The position numbers and the translations under genes are program-made. Positions 52,140 to 60,934 of a stretch of DNA of 64,000 nt are shown here, piece after piece (position 1 is the stretch's first letter; each line of letters begins with the position of its first letter). The stretch comes from Eubacterium sp. GTDB lineage: Bacteria > Bacillota > Clostridia > Oscillospirales > Acutalibacteraceae. The notes under the pieces were generated by a model that saw only the letters and a list, made by a program, of their open reading frames with translations, searched no databases and was not told the DNA's origin. The DNA lies in assembly GCA_017450645.1 (NCBI GenBank), contig JAFSTE010000032.1, forward strand, positions 1 through 64,000, given 5' to 3'.

Positions 52140-54552
52140 AGAACTAATTAAAAGGTATATTGATTCTCAACCTATAAAAGTAGTAACCAAATTGGATTTG
52201 GGTAATGAAAAAATTAAGTATGATAAAATAGTACAATGCCAAAAACGAACTGAAGCCAAGCCCGAAGAATTAAGCAGAGCATTTATTCTGACTAAGCTTG
52301 TAAATGAATTGGGCTATTCTCCTGAAAGAATTGAAATAGAGCATGAGTATACTGCAGGACGTCCTCATACTATAACAAGCAGAATTGATATTGTTGTTAG
52401 GGACTCGAATGGCGACGCTTTCTTATTTATTGAAGTTAAGAGTCCTGAAGAATATGCTAGTATTGATAAAGATAGTGTTATCGAGGAGCAATTGTTCAAG
52501 CTTGCAGGAATGGAACGCACCGAAGGACACGATGTTAGATACTTAGTCCTTTATACAACAAATGATTCATCAGGAACTATTTCAGATGACTGTATTATCA
52601 TAGATAATAAAAAGTTTTCTTCTTATTCCGATTGGGAAGCGTCAAGAGACTATACAAACACTATTCCAGCTCGTTATGGAAAAGCACAGAAAACGTCATA
52701 TGTTAAAGCTTCCGCAAATGACCTTGAAACTGATTTTAGTAATGACATGTTGAATCAGTTGCAATCTGATTTGCACAATGTGCTTTGGGGTGGTGGTGGC
52801 ACTGATGATAATGAAGTGTTTGCTTCCCTTACCAATCTTATTCTTGCTAAAATTCAAGATGAAGACGAGAAAGAAGATGGCGATACATACGATTTTCAGT
52901 CATTAGCATTTGAAAAAGATGGCGATGAAGAATTCGAAACTAACGAACAGCTCTTTGATAGAATCAATGAGCTTTATCGTCGCGCATTAAAATCTAAGCT
53001 GTATATTTTAGATGAAAATGAACTGAACAAATCATATGTAATAGATACTAAAAAATTTTCTTTGTCAAAATTGAAATATGCGGTTCAAAAGTTAGAGGGT
53101 TTGTCTTTTGTAGATGGGAAAAACAGCTTAAGTGGCAAAGACATTCTTGGAGACTTTTTTGAAGGCATTATCAGAAACGGTTTTAAACAGAGCAAAGGAC
53201 AGTTTTTTACACATATTAATATTGTTAAATTTATGCTTTATGCTCTTCAGGCTGATAAACTCGCAATAAAACGAATTAAAGAAGATAAAGAAATACCATA
53301 TATGATTGATCCGTCTGCTGGTAGCGGAACTTTCTTAATCGAATATATGAAATTCATTACAGAAAATATGAAATACCGCAACAGGAATTCTGACGGATAC
53401 AATGCCGATTTAGGAACAGCAAGAGCTGTAAAAGATAAAATATTGTCAGATTGGTTTTATCCAGACCATCGTGAAAACAAGTGGGCACAAACTTATATTT
53501 ACGGTTCAGAAATCAACTTTAATCTCGGAACGGCAACAAAAGTTAACATGATCCTCCATGGTGATGGTTCAACAAATATTTTTGTAAAAGATGGCTTACT
53601 TCCGTTTTCAAAATATGAAAAAGCTACTGGACCTAATGCACTTCAAGGATTTGAAACAGATGATCTATACAGGAATAAAGATAAGTCTTTAGATGTCAAT
53701 GGGCAATTTGATTTAATCTTGACCAATCCTCCGTTTAGTGTAGAACTTGATAACGATACAAAAAAGACATTAAAGAAGGATTTTGTATTTGGTGAAAAGA
53801 AAAATTCTGAAAACCTCTTTATTGAACGTTGGTATCAGCTTTTAAGAGAAAACGGAAGATTGGCAGCTGTACTACCCGAAAGCGTATTTGACACGACTGA
53901 AAATAAGTACATTCGTTTATTCTTATACAAATATTTCAAAATTAAAGCAGTTGTTTCTTTGCCACAATTAGCATTTGAACCATACACCACCACAAAGACG
54001 AGCATTCTATTTGCCCAGAAAAAAACGAAATCCGAAATTGAAGAATGGAATAATGTATGGGACGAAGCAAGCAAAGAATGGGTTTCGCTAAAAACACGAG
54101 TTGAAAACATTATCGCAGTATTTGATAATAAGAAGAACAAAGAAAAACTTCCGTCCATAAAGGATTTATCTGCCGAAGAAGAAAGCAAACTTATTAGAAG
54201 AATGTTAAAAACCTACATTACAGTTCGTGATGATCGCCTATTAACTAACGAACTCATTAGTAAATATCGTGCTGAACTTGAATTGCTTTGTGCCTATGAC
54301 AAAGACACAAAAGATTCATTTGGATATGTTAATACATGGTGGGTTTTTGGTGAAGTATCTGAAAAAATAAACTATGATGTATTTATGGCAGAAGCGGAAA
54401 ACATTGGATATAAAAGATATAAAAAGAATAAAACAGTTACTGATAAGCCAATGCCAAATGAACTGTTTAGAGTTAAAGACAATACTATTTTATTAGATGA
54501 TGGTACAGTTGAAACCATTTTAGATTACATGAGGAGTATTCCGTGGAACTGA
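52132..54552 (+). CDS. Nuclease-adenine methyltransferase fusion (HsdR-N plus HsdM-like)
   Basis: An 806-residue protein. Residues about 40-140 form a PD-(D/E)xK-type domain like the N-terminus of HsdR (Asp86 in SRIDIVVRD, Glu101-Val-Lys103 in FIEVKSPEEY). A helical region with an acidic loop follows. The methyltransferase domain has motif I DPSAGSGTFL from Asp393 and NPPF at 532-535, then a long C-terminal helical part. It keeps cleavage-type and methylation domains in one chain, as in type IIG enzymes, but relies on a separate specificity subunit downstream. ATG overlaps the protease end. Both active sites look intact. Confidence 0.88.
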   Translation: MNKELIKRYIDSQPIKVVTKLDLGNEKIKYDKIVQCQKRTEAKPEELSRAFILTKLVNELGYSPERIEIEHEYTAGRPHTITSRIDIVVRDSNGDAFLFIEVKSPEEYASIDKDSVIEEQLFKLAGMERTEGHDVRYLVLYTTNDSSGTISDDCIIIDNKKFSSYSDWEASRDYTNTIPARYGKAQKTSYVKASANDLETDFSNDMLNQLQSDLHNVLWGGGGTDDNEVFASLTNLILAKIQDEDEKEDGDTYDFQSLAFEKDGDEEFETNEQLFDRINELYRRALKSKLYILDENELNKSYVIDTKKFSLSKLKYAVQKLEGLSFVDGKNSLSGKDILGDFFEGIIRNGFKQSKGQFFTHINIVKFMLYALQADKLAIKRIKEDKEIPYMIDPSAGSGTFLIEYMKFITENMKYRNRNSDGYNADLGTARAVKDKILSDWFYPDHRENKWAQTYIYGSEINFNLGTATKVNMILHGDGSTNIFVKDGLLPFSKYEKATGPNALQGFETDDLYRNKDKSLDVNGQFDLILTNPPFSVELDNDTKKTLKKDFVFGEKKNSENLFIERWYQLLRENGRLAAVLPESVFDTTENKYIRLFLYKYFKIKAVVSLPQLAFEPYTTTKTSILFAQKKTKSEIEEWNNVWDEASKEWVSLKTRVENIIAVFDNKKNKEKLPSIKDLSAEEESKLIRRMLKTYITVRDDRLLTNELISKYRAELELLCAYDKDTKDSFGYVNTWWVFGEVSEKINYDVFMAEAENIGYKRYKKNKTVTDKPMPNELFRVKDNTILLDDGTVETILDYMRSIPWN

Positions 54553-54562
54553 GGTGATATAA

Positions 54563-55984
54563 GTGAAAATTCAAAATATTCAATTAAAATCAATTGGAGA
54601 AGAACGAACACTTCGCTACGATTTTGATTATCATTATTTTTACGGCATATCCTCAAATGAATACTATAAGTTTGAAGAACTATTTGAAATAGCAAAGGAT
54701 GATAACGTAGATTTTGACAACCTTTTTGAAGAGTTTCAATATTGCGAAATAGGAAACACAGACAAAAATGGCGAAATAACCCCAGTAACACTGGATTTTT
54801 CAAAGCGAAATCTATTAGACGAAAACTATTATAAAAAAATTGAGAAAGGGGATATTATTTCCGCTTCAAAAGATGATATATTAATTGCTAAAGTTCGTCC
54901 TAACTTAAAAAAATATATTCGAGTGACGCCTGATATTGAAAGTGTTTATTTTACTTCTGCCTTTCTGCATTTAAAAGCAAAAGCTATTCCTGAAATAATG
55001 TATTATTGTTTTAGAAATCTTTTTTATAATAATTTAATGGCAATTTCTCGTCAAGGTAAAGGATACCCAACATTAAGTGAAACAGATATACGTGAACTAA
55101 AATTTAGCAAAAGCATTATTGACACTCTTATAAATAAAAAAGAAACATTAACAAACCAGATAGTTTGTATTGAATCAGAAATCTCAAGCCTAAAACATCA
55201 GACTCGAACACAGCAAGATATAATAGATAGTTGTTTCGGAAATGAATTTGGATTTGATTATGATAGATTTGAAACACTAAAAGCGGTTAAGATATTCCAT
55301 TCTAATAATTCTGATTTTTCAAACAATCCTGATTTGCGTTTTAGTGCAAAATTCCATAGGGGTGCTGGCAAATTTGTAATGGAACAATTAAATATTGTAA
55401 CTGACAAAAAGATAAAACATTATTTATCTGAACCTATTGTGTTGGGTGCAAGCATTTCTCCCGATAATTATTCCGATGATGGAGACGGCTTTTATATATC
55501 TATGGCAACAATTAAAAGTTGGAGTTTTAATTCGGAAGAAGCAAACACAATATCGGACGAATATGCAGAAGCAAAAAGCGAAAAGACGGTAAGGAAAAAT
55601 GATATTATTTTAGCTCGTTCAGGTGAAGGTACAATAGGAAAAGTAGCATTAATAGATAACGATGATATTAATGGTGTATTTGCTGATTTTACAATGAGAA
55701 TTAGACTTAAAAACTACAATCCCGAATTTGCCTATTATTTTTTTAGAACAAGCTATTTTCAGTATCTTGTTGAGGTGTATAAAAAAGGTCTTGGTAATAA
55801 TACAAATATTTTTCCTGTTGTTATTCAAGAGTTTCCATTAATAGATATTTCGTTAGAAGAACAGCAACGAATTGTTGATGAAATACATTCCGAAATCAAA
55901 AAGCAGGATGAAATAAATGAAAAAATTGTTGAGTTGAGGTCGGAAATAGACAAGATTATTGAAAAAGCCATTGTTGAGGACTAA
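54563..55984 (+). CDS. HsdS-like DNA specificity subunit
   Basis: A 473-residue protein with two target-recognition-like halves. The first spans about 15-190 (KDDILIAKVRPNLKKYIRV, then ISRQGKGYPTLSETDIREL). A coiled-coil spacer follows at about 185-215. The second half (about 240-440) contains VRKNDIILARSGEGTIGKVALI and VEVYKKGLGNNTNIFPVV, ending in a second spacer helix. These are HsdS hallmarks. The start is GTG with GAGGTGAT upstream. It gives the adjacent methyltransferase fusion its target and is distinct in sequence from the 2.3-kb HsdS. Confidence 0.87.
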   Translation: MKIQNIQLKSIGEERTLRYDFDYHYFYGISSNEYYKFEELFEIAKDDNVDFDNLFEEFQYCEIGNTDKNGEITPVTLDFSKRNLLDENYYKKIEKGDIISASKDDILIAKVRPNLKKYIRVTPDIESVYFTSAFLHLKAKAIPEIMYYCFRNLFYNNLMAISRQGKGYPTLSETDIRELKFSKSIIDTLINKKETLTNQIVCIESEISSLKHQTRTQQDIIDSCFGNEFGFDYDRFETLKAVKIFHSNNSDFSNNPDLRFSAKFHRGAGKFVMEQLNIVTDKKIKHYLSEPIVLGASISPDNYSDDGDGFYISMATIKSWSFNSEEANTISDEYAEAKSEKTVRKNDIILARSGEGTIGKVALIDNDDINGVFADFTMRIRLKNYNPEFAYYFFRTSYFQYLVEVYKKGLGNNTNIFPVVIQEFPLIDISLEEQQRIVDEIHSEIKKQDEINEKIVELRSEIDKIIEKAIVED

Positions 55985-55988
55985 AGAT

Positions 55989-57068
55989 ATGAACAAAGCA
56001 TTATTAGAAAAAGCAATAACCGAGTTTTTAAAAAAGAAAAAGACAAATTCGGCTTATTATGAAGATAATTGGGCTGAACGTAAAGAGCGCAAAACTTTCT
56101 ATCAATCTTTCACAAAAGAAAAACTACTTGCAATGACTGAAGATGAGTTCTTTGAGTACATAAGCAATCTTTGGTCTATGCTCATTTGGGGAAACAAAAA
56201 ATATGTGGTTGACAAGTTAATCGCAGATAACGGGTTCATTAATATCAAAAAGCAATTAGCAGAATTGTTGTTTAGTCATGCTGATATTGAAAAACGCTGG
56301 GATTCTTTCCTGAAAACAGTAAAAGGAGTAGGTCCGGCAACTATTAGTGAACTTCTTACATATGTAAATCCGAATGAATATGTAATATTTAACAAAACAA
56401 CGATTCTTTGCTTTGGATATCTCGGTATCTCTGATATGCCAAAATATAATTATCAGTACACTGGTAAGAAGTACAAGGAAGTTTGCAGTATTGCAAAAGA
56501 GATTGCTTTAGAATTGAAGAATGTCGGTGCAGATGATTACGATTTGCTTGCAGTTGATTATTTCCTTTGGGATGAAATACTTCCCATTACAGAGAAAAAT
56601 CCCAGCGGTAACACTGAACCCGCTGCTGAAAAAGCAGTTGTATCAAATAAAGATTCAAAATCATTGCACGATGAGATTAAAGAAAAACTTGTTGCAATCG
56701 GCGAGCTTCTCGGTTTCGATAGCCGTTCTGAAGTCAAAATTGCAACTGGCGCTATTGTTGATGCAATTTGGGAAGCAAAAATCGGCAATATGGGTAAAGC
56801 AATTTATGTTTTTGAAGTGCAGTCAAAAGGCTCAATAGACAGCTTGATTCTTAACTTGAAGAAAGCACAAAGCAACGCAGCTGTACAAGCTGTTGTTGCG
56901 GTTGCGGATGAAGAGCAATTAGCAAAAATCATCAGAGAAAGCGAAGGTGTTATTGATTCCAAAACCTTACGCACTTGGGATTCAGATGATGTTTTGGCAG
57001 TATATGATTCGCTTGCACGAGCTCACGAATCAATCAACAAGCTTGCTTTAGTTCCTGATAGTTTTTGA
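55989..57068 (+). CDS. Helix-hairpin-helix protein with nuclease-like C-terminus
   Basis: A 359-residue protein not assigned to a known family. The N-terminal half is helical with an HhH DNA-binding motif VKGVGPATISELL (about 111-123) followed by VNPNEYVIFNKTT, a pattern seen in proteins that handle branched or nicked DNA. The C-terminal third (about 232-359) reads FDSRSEVKIATGAIVDAIWEAK ... IYVFEVQSKG, which resembles a PD-(D/E)xK fold with Gln in place of Lys. The ATG follows GAGGA; a longer frame overlapping the specificity gene is less likely. Confidence 0.7.
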   Translation: MNKALLEKAITEFLKKKKTNSAYYEDNWAERKERKTFYQSFTKEKLLAMTEDEFFEYISNLWSMLIWGNKKYVVDKLIADNGFINIKKQLAELLFSHADIEKRWDSFLKTVKGVGPATISELLTYVNPNEYVIFNKTTILCFGYLGISDMPKYNYQYTGKKYKEVCSIAKEIALELKNVGADDYDLLAVDYFLWDEILPITEKNPSGNTEPAAEKAVVSNKDSKSLHDEIKEKLVAIGELLGFDSRSEVKIATGAIVDAIWEAKIGNMGKAIYVFEVQSKGSIDSLILNLKKAQSNAAVQAVVAVADEEQLAKIIRESEGVIDSKTLRTWDSDDVLAVYDSLARAHESINKLALVPDSF

Positions 57069-57081
57069 TACGGAGACACAT

Positions 57082-58002
57082 ATGAATTCTGATATTATTA
57101 AAGGCTTATTAGCAAAACAAGAAAATGAAATCATTGATATAAAAGAAAAGTATTATTCAAAAGATAAAAAATATGATCTTATTAAGGACATTGTATCGTT
57201 TGCTAATAATGTAAAGCCTATTGATAAATTCATTGTATTTGGTGTTAAGGATACTACTTGGAACGTTTGCGGTATAGACATTACAACTCTTCCTGATATA
57301 TCTGAAATAAACGATTTACTTCGTAAATATGTTGAGCCATTTATAAATGTTGAAATAGGTAGCCTAGAGTATGAAAATGTTACAATTGGTTATATTAGAA
57401 TACCATTTAAAGAATTAGATAGACCGTATCTTATTTGTAAAGAATATAATAAGAATAACAAAGCTTTATTGCGCGAGGGCGATATATATATTAGAAAAAG
57501 CGGAACTAATTTTATTGCTGATAGAAAAGACCTAGATGATATTTATAACAATAAAGGTTTGTTAGAAATTATCCCTTATAAAAATATTGTCAATGTTTAT
57601 AATGCAAGCTTTAATAATTGTAGATGCTTGACCGGAAGTATAAGGAGTACCATTAGCAACACTATGCCAATTACTGCTAACATTGACAGCATAAAAATTA
57701 TAATTAATAGTGGAAATAATGCAATTGCTCCAGAAGTTCTATTTATCGATGATGAAAAAAGAGTATTTGGAAACAAACCAGAATCAATCTCACAGAAACC
57801 AATAGAATTAAGCACGGGAAGTAGTATCCAAAGGACTTTGTATTTTTCATTATCTGAAAATGCAGTAAAGAATTTATTAATTAAGAAACAAGCAAAGCAA
57901 AATTTCACGATTTCATACAAATATACAGATGTGAACAAAAAAGAATATGAGAGCGAAGTTTTTAATGTCGTTCTTGAATTTTCAGATGATATTTTGAAAT
58001 AA
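57082..58002 (+). CDS. AlbA_2/Schlafen-type domain protein
   Basis: A 306-residue protein. Residues 10-155 match the AlbA_2 (Schlafen AAA_4) domain: ENEIIDIKEKYYSKDKKYDLIKDIVSFAN, IVFGVKD, FKELDRPYLICKEY and EGDIYIRKSGTNF. The domain binds nucleic acid and occurs in many defence-linked proteins. The C-terminal half is a beta-rich domain without known motifs. Preceded by GGAGA, 13 bases after the HhH gene. Confidence 0.82.
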   Translation: MNSDIIKGLLAKQENEIIDIKEKYYSKDKKYDLIKDIVSFANNVKPIDKFIVFGVKDTTWNVCGIDITTLPDISEINDLLRKYVEPFINVEIGSLEYENVTIGYIRIPFKELDRPYLICKEYNKNNKALLREGDIYIRKSGTNFIADRKDLDDIYNNKGLLEIIPYKNIVNVYNASFNNCRCLTGSIRSTISNTMPITANIDSIKIIINSGNNAIAPEVLFIDDEKRVFGNKPESISQKPIELSTGSSIQRTLYFSLSENAVKNLLIKKQAKQNFTISYKYTDVNKKEYESEVFNVVLEFSDDILK

Positions 58003-58029
58003 ACACTGTTTTTAAAGGAGAAACGGGAT

Positions 58030-58905
58030 ATGAATTATTCACCGTTAAGATATCCTGGAGGAAAAAGTAAAATTGCTCCATTTGTTTCACTTGTTATAAA
58101 AAAATCAAATATTGATAAATGCATTTACATTGAACCTTTTGCTGGTGGCGCAGGAGTGGCACTATCTCTTTTATTTGATGGCGTGGTTGATAATATCGTG
58201 ATAAACGATTATGACAAAGCCATTTACTCTATGTGGAGAGCGATATTAACTCAAACAAATGAATTTATTGAGCTCATTATTAATACCCCTTTGTCGATCG
58301 ATGAATGGAAAAAGCAAAAAAGCATTTATTTGAACGATAATAGTCATTATTCTTTGGAGTTGGGATTTGCGACATTTTATCTCAACAGAACAAATCGGTC
58401 GGGTATTCTTTCTGCCGGTCCTATTGGAGGCTATTCACAAGAAGGCAAGTATAAAATTGATGCAAGATTTAATCGTGATGTGTTAATTGAAAAAGTGCGA
58501 AAAATAGCAAAATATAAAACACATATAAAATTATATAATAAAGAGATTGAGAGCTTTATTATTCACTATTTACCAAAATACCAAAACAGTGCTTTTATAT
58601 ATTTTGATCCACCATATTATAATAAAGGGAAAGAGTTGTATAAGAATTTTTTAGTTCATGATGATCATGTGCGTATTTCTAACCTTATAAAGAATATTGA
58701 GTGTTCATGGATGGTTACATATGATGATGTTAATGAAATACGAGAATTATACAATGAATATATATGTAAACGATTTGACTTAGCATATAGTTTGGCAAAT
58801 TCAGGAAAGAAAACGGAAATTATGCTTTTATGCAAGGACAAATTGTGGCCTAATGATGAAGAATTAAAAACTAACAAAATAAGAATCAATATTAGAGAGG
58901 TATAG
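58030..58905 (+). CDS. Dam-type N6-adenine DNA methyltransferase
   Basis: A 291-residue D12-class methyltransferase: PLRYPGGKSKIAPFV at the start, motif I EPFAGGAGVA at about 35-44, FYLNRTNRSG, and the catalytic DPPYY from Asp193. Such enzymes methylate GATC or another short site without a partner. In this island it would mark self DNA independently of the HsdS-guided enzyme, a second layer of modification. Good ribosome site AAAGGAG. Confidence 0.92.
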   Translation: MNYSPLRYPGGKSKIAPFVSLVIKKSNIDKCIYIEPFAGGAGVALSLLFDGVVDNIVINDYDKAIYSMWRAILTQTNEFIELIINTPLSIDEWKKQKSIYLNDNSHYSLELGFATFYLNRTNRSGILSAGPIGGYSQEGKYKIDARFNRDVLIEKVRKIAKYKTHIKLYNKEIESFIIHYLPKYQNSAFIYFDPPYYNKGKELYKNFLVHDDHVRISNLIKNIECSWMVTYDDVNEIRELYNEYICKRFDLAYSLANSGKKTEIMLLCKDKLWPNDEELKTNKIRINIREV

Positions 58906-58906
58906 T

Positions 58907-59359
58907 ATGTCTAATTCAATAGATAATCTGCTTAGTAATGATCCGCTTTTAAAACTTATTCAAGAAGAAAATTTTATAGGTTGGATTTATTCCATTGACT
59001 ATGATTCCGCTTTAGTAGTAACTAATGATTTGTGGAAATCGAAAGTTAATGGTGTTCCTCACAATAGTTTTTTAGTTGCGTCTTCAATTAATCCAAATAA
59101 CTATAGCAGTGCTACACAAATGGATAAAGAGGTTATATTATTGAGAGTAGTTGGAACTTGCAAACTACCCCAAGACGATGATATGATTCGCACTAAGATT
59201 GATAATTATCAAAATCAAACAGGTATTTATTTAAGCGATGAATCAAAAGACTTTGACCCAATTACTAAAAACAGACTTCAATTTGGCGGATTGAAGTGCC
59301 GAGTTTTAGGTACTTTCTTTATGAAGAATAATGAACTAAATATGGGTAGTGATATTTAG
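58907..59359 (+). CDS. HerA N-terminal HAS-barrel part, ending at an in-frame TAG
   Basis: 150 codons that form a beta-rich domain like the HAS barrel found at the N-terminus of HerA ATPases (FIGWIYSIDYDSALVVTND, PHNSFLVASSI, RLQFGGLKCRVLGTFF). The TAG stop at 59357 is in the same frame as the HerA motor frame starting 15 bases later, so the two are one interrupted gene. Other genes in the window end in TAG normally, so reassignment is unlikely. Confidence 0.78.
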   Translation: MSNSIDNLLSNDPLLKLIQEENFIGWIYSIDYDSALVVTNDLWKSKVNGVPHNSFLVASSINPNNYSSATQMDKEVILLRVVGTCKLPQDDDMIRTKIDNYQNQTGIYLSDESKDFDPITKNRLQFGGLKCRVLGTFFMKNNELNMGSDI

Positions 59360-59374
59360 TCATTTTCAGTATCA

Positions 59375-60934
59375 ATGCGTATGGGGGTTTACATGCCAAA
59401 AGGAGAAGCTCTGTCAGAAATTGTTAATTATGTTGATCCCATAAGAAAAACTAGATTTAAAGAAGAGCTAAATGCTTTAGGTATTAAAAAGGAAATTAAA
59501 CCGTTTGAAATAGGAACGGTAAGATATACATCAACAGATAGATTGCACCGCGCTAATGAAAATGACAAGATTTCTTTTTATATACAACCATCTGATTTTT
59601 TAGCAAGAAGAACAGCGGTATTGGGTATGACTAGAACTGGCAAATCCAATATGATTAAACAGACCATTTCCGTAGTAAAAGATATAGCTGATTCTTGTGA
59701 TTTGCCTATAGGACAACTGGTTTTTGATATTAATGGAGAATATGCTAATGCAAATAAGCAAGACAATGGCTCAATATCTGATATTTATGCTGATGGCTGT
59801 GAAAGGTATAGGATGATAAAAACAGATGGTTTTAATCATTTGTTAAACAATTTTTATACGGAGATTAACGAAGGACTAGCTATATTAGGTGACTTAATAA
59901 GAGAAAACAAAAAGGATGGTTCAGCTGATGTTGACACATTTCTTGGTATGTCATTAGATAAGCCTGATGCAAGCGAAGAACCAGGAGAATACAAACGTTG
60001 GCAAGTAAAAACTGCTATTTATAAGACATTATTGAAACGTGCAGGCTATGAATATAGTGGGAAGTTTTCAGTTAAGTTTGAGGCAAACAAAAAAGTTCGA
60101 GATGCTGTTGATAAATTATTAATACAAGAGGATAGTGGTTATGTATCTATGGATCCGAAGAACTCTTTTGATTACAATCAAGCATTAAAATGGTTTGATG
60201 CTGCTAGAAAAGCTAATAAAAACAAATCAGATACAGGCAAACTGAAATCTAGTAGTGGTTCAAACTGGCTCGACGAAGAGTGTGTTGCAATGTTAAACTT
60301 GCTGGTAGGTAGAAACAATAATGATTCATATATAAGGGGATTCAGAACGATTGAGTGTGGTAGACCTTATCATACGCCCGCCCGAAGTCAAGATGTTTAT
60401 AAAGAGATATATAAGCATTTGACTGATGGCAAAATAGTAATTTTAGATTTGTCTGTTGGACAAGCTCAGCTGAGAGAACGAATTGGCAAAAAAATAGCAA
60501 AATATGTTTTTGATTCTTCAATGAACTGTTTCACACAAGGTAATAATCCCAATAATATAGTTATATATATAGAAGAAGCGCATAATCTTATTGGAAAAGG
60601 CATGGATTTATCAGATACTTGGCCAAGACTAGCAAAAGAAGGAGCAAAGTATAAAATAGCTCTTGTATATGCTACTCAGGAAGTATCATCTGTTCATCCC
60701 AACATTCTCGCAAATACAGAAAACTGGTTTATTTCACATTTGAATAGTGAAAAAGAAATTTCAGAGCTTGCTAAATTTTATGATTTTGCCGATTTTAAGC
60801 AATCGCTATTGCGTTCACAGGATGTTGGTTTTGCTAGGGTGAAAACATTGTCGAGTCCATTTGTGGTCCCAATACAGATTAATAAATTCGATCCTGAAGC
60901 TATACTATCAAAGAAAGGGGTTAATAATGTCTGA
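59375..60934 (+). CDS. herA: HerA-like hexameric DNA-translocating ATPase, motor part
   Basis: 519 codons with the HerA/FtsK-type P-loop GMTRTGKS at 84-91, the strand LVFDINGEY after it, Walker B IYIEEAHN (Glu400-Glu401), and a C-terminal sensor region KIALVYATQEVSS. HerA pumps DNA and activates NurA. This frame lacks the barrel that normally docks NurA, which is in the separate frame upstream. The first ATG has no ribosome site; the ATG at 59393 has GGGGG five bases before it. It overlaps nurA by eight bases. Confidence 0.88.
   Translation: MRMGVYMPKGEALSEIVNYVDPIRKTRFKEELNALGIKKEIKPFEIGTVRYTSTDRLHRANENDKISFYIQPSDFLARRTAVLGMTRTGKSNMIKQTISVVKDIADSCDLPIGQLVFDINGEYANANKQDNGSISDIYADGCERYRMIKTDGFNHLLNNFYTEINEGLAILGDLIRENKKDGSADVDTFLGMSLDKPDASEEPGEYKRWQVKTAIYKTLLKRAGYEYSGKFSVKFEANKKVRDAVDKLLIQEDSGYVSMDPKNSFDYNQALKWFDAARKANKNKSDTGKLKSSSGSNWLDEECVAMLNLLVGRNNNDSYIRGFRTIECGRPYHTPARSQDVYKEIYKHLTDGKIVILDLSVGQAQLRERIGKKIAKYVFDSSMNCFTQGNNPNNIVIYIEEAHNLIGKGMDLSDTWPRLAKEGAKYKIALVYATQEVSSVHPNILANTENWFISHLNSEKEISELAKFYDFADFKQSLLRSQDVGFARVKTLSSPFVVPIQINKFDPEAILSKKGVNNV

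Noticed and set aside
51918-59359. Stop-codon reassignment as explanation for the two split genes
   Set aside because: TAA, TAG and TGA all end other intact genes here (for example TAG ends the KAP gene), and the two breaks use different stops.
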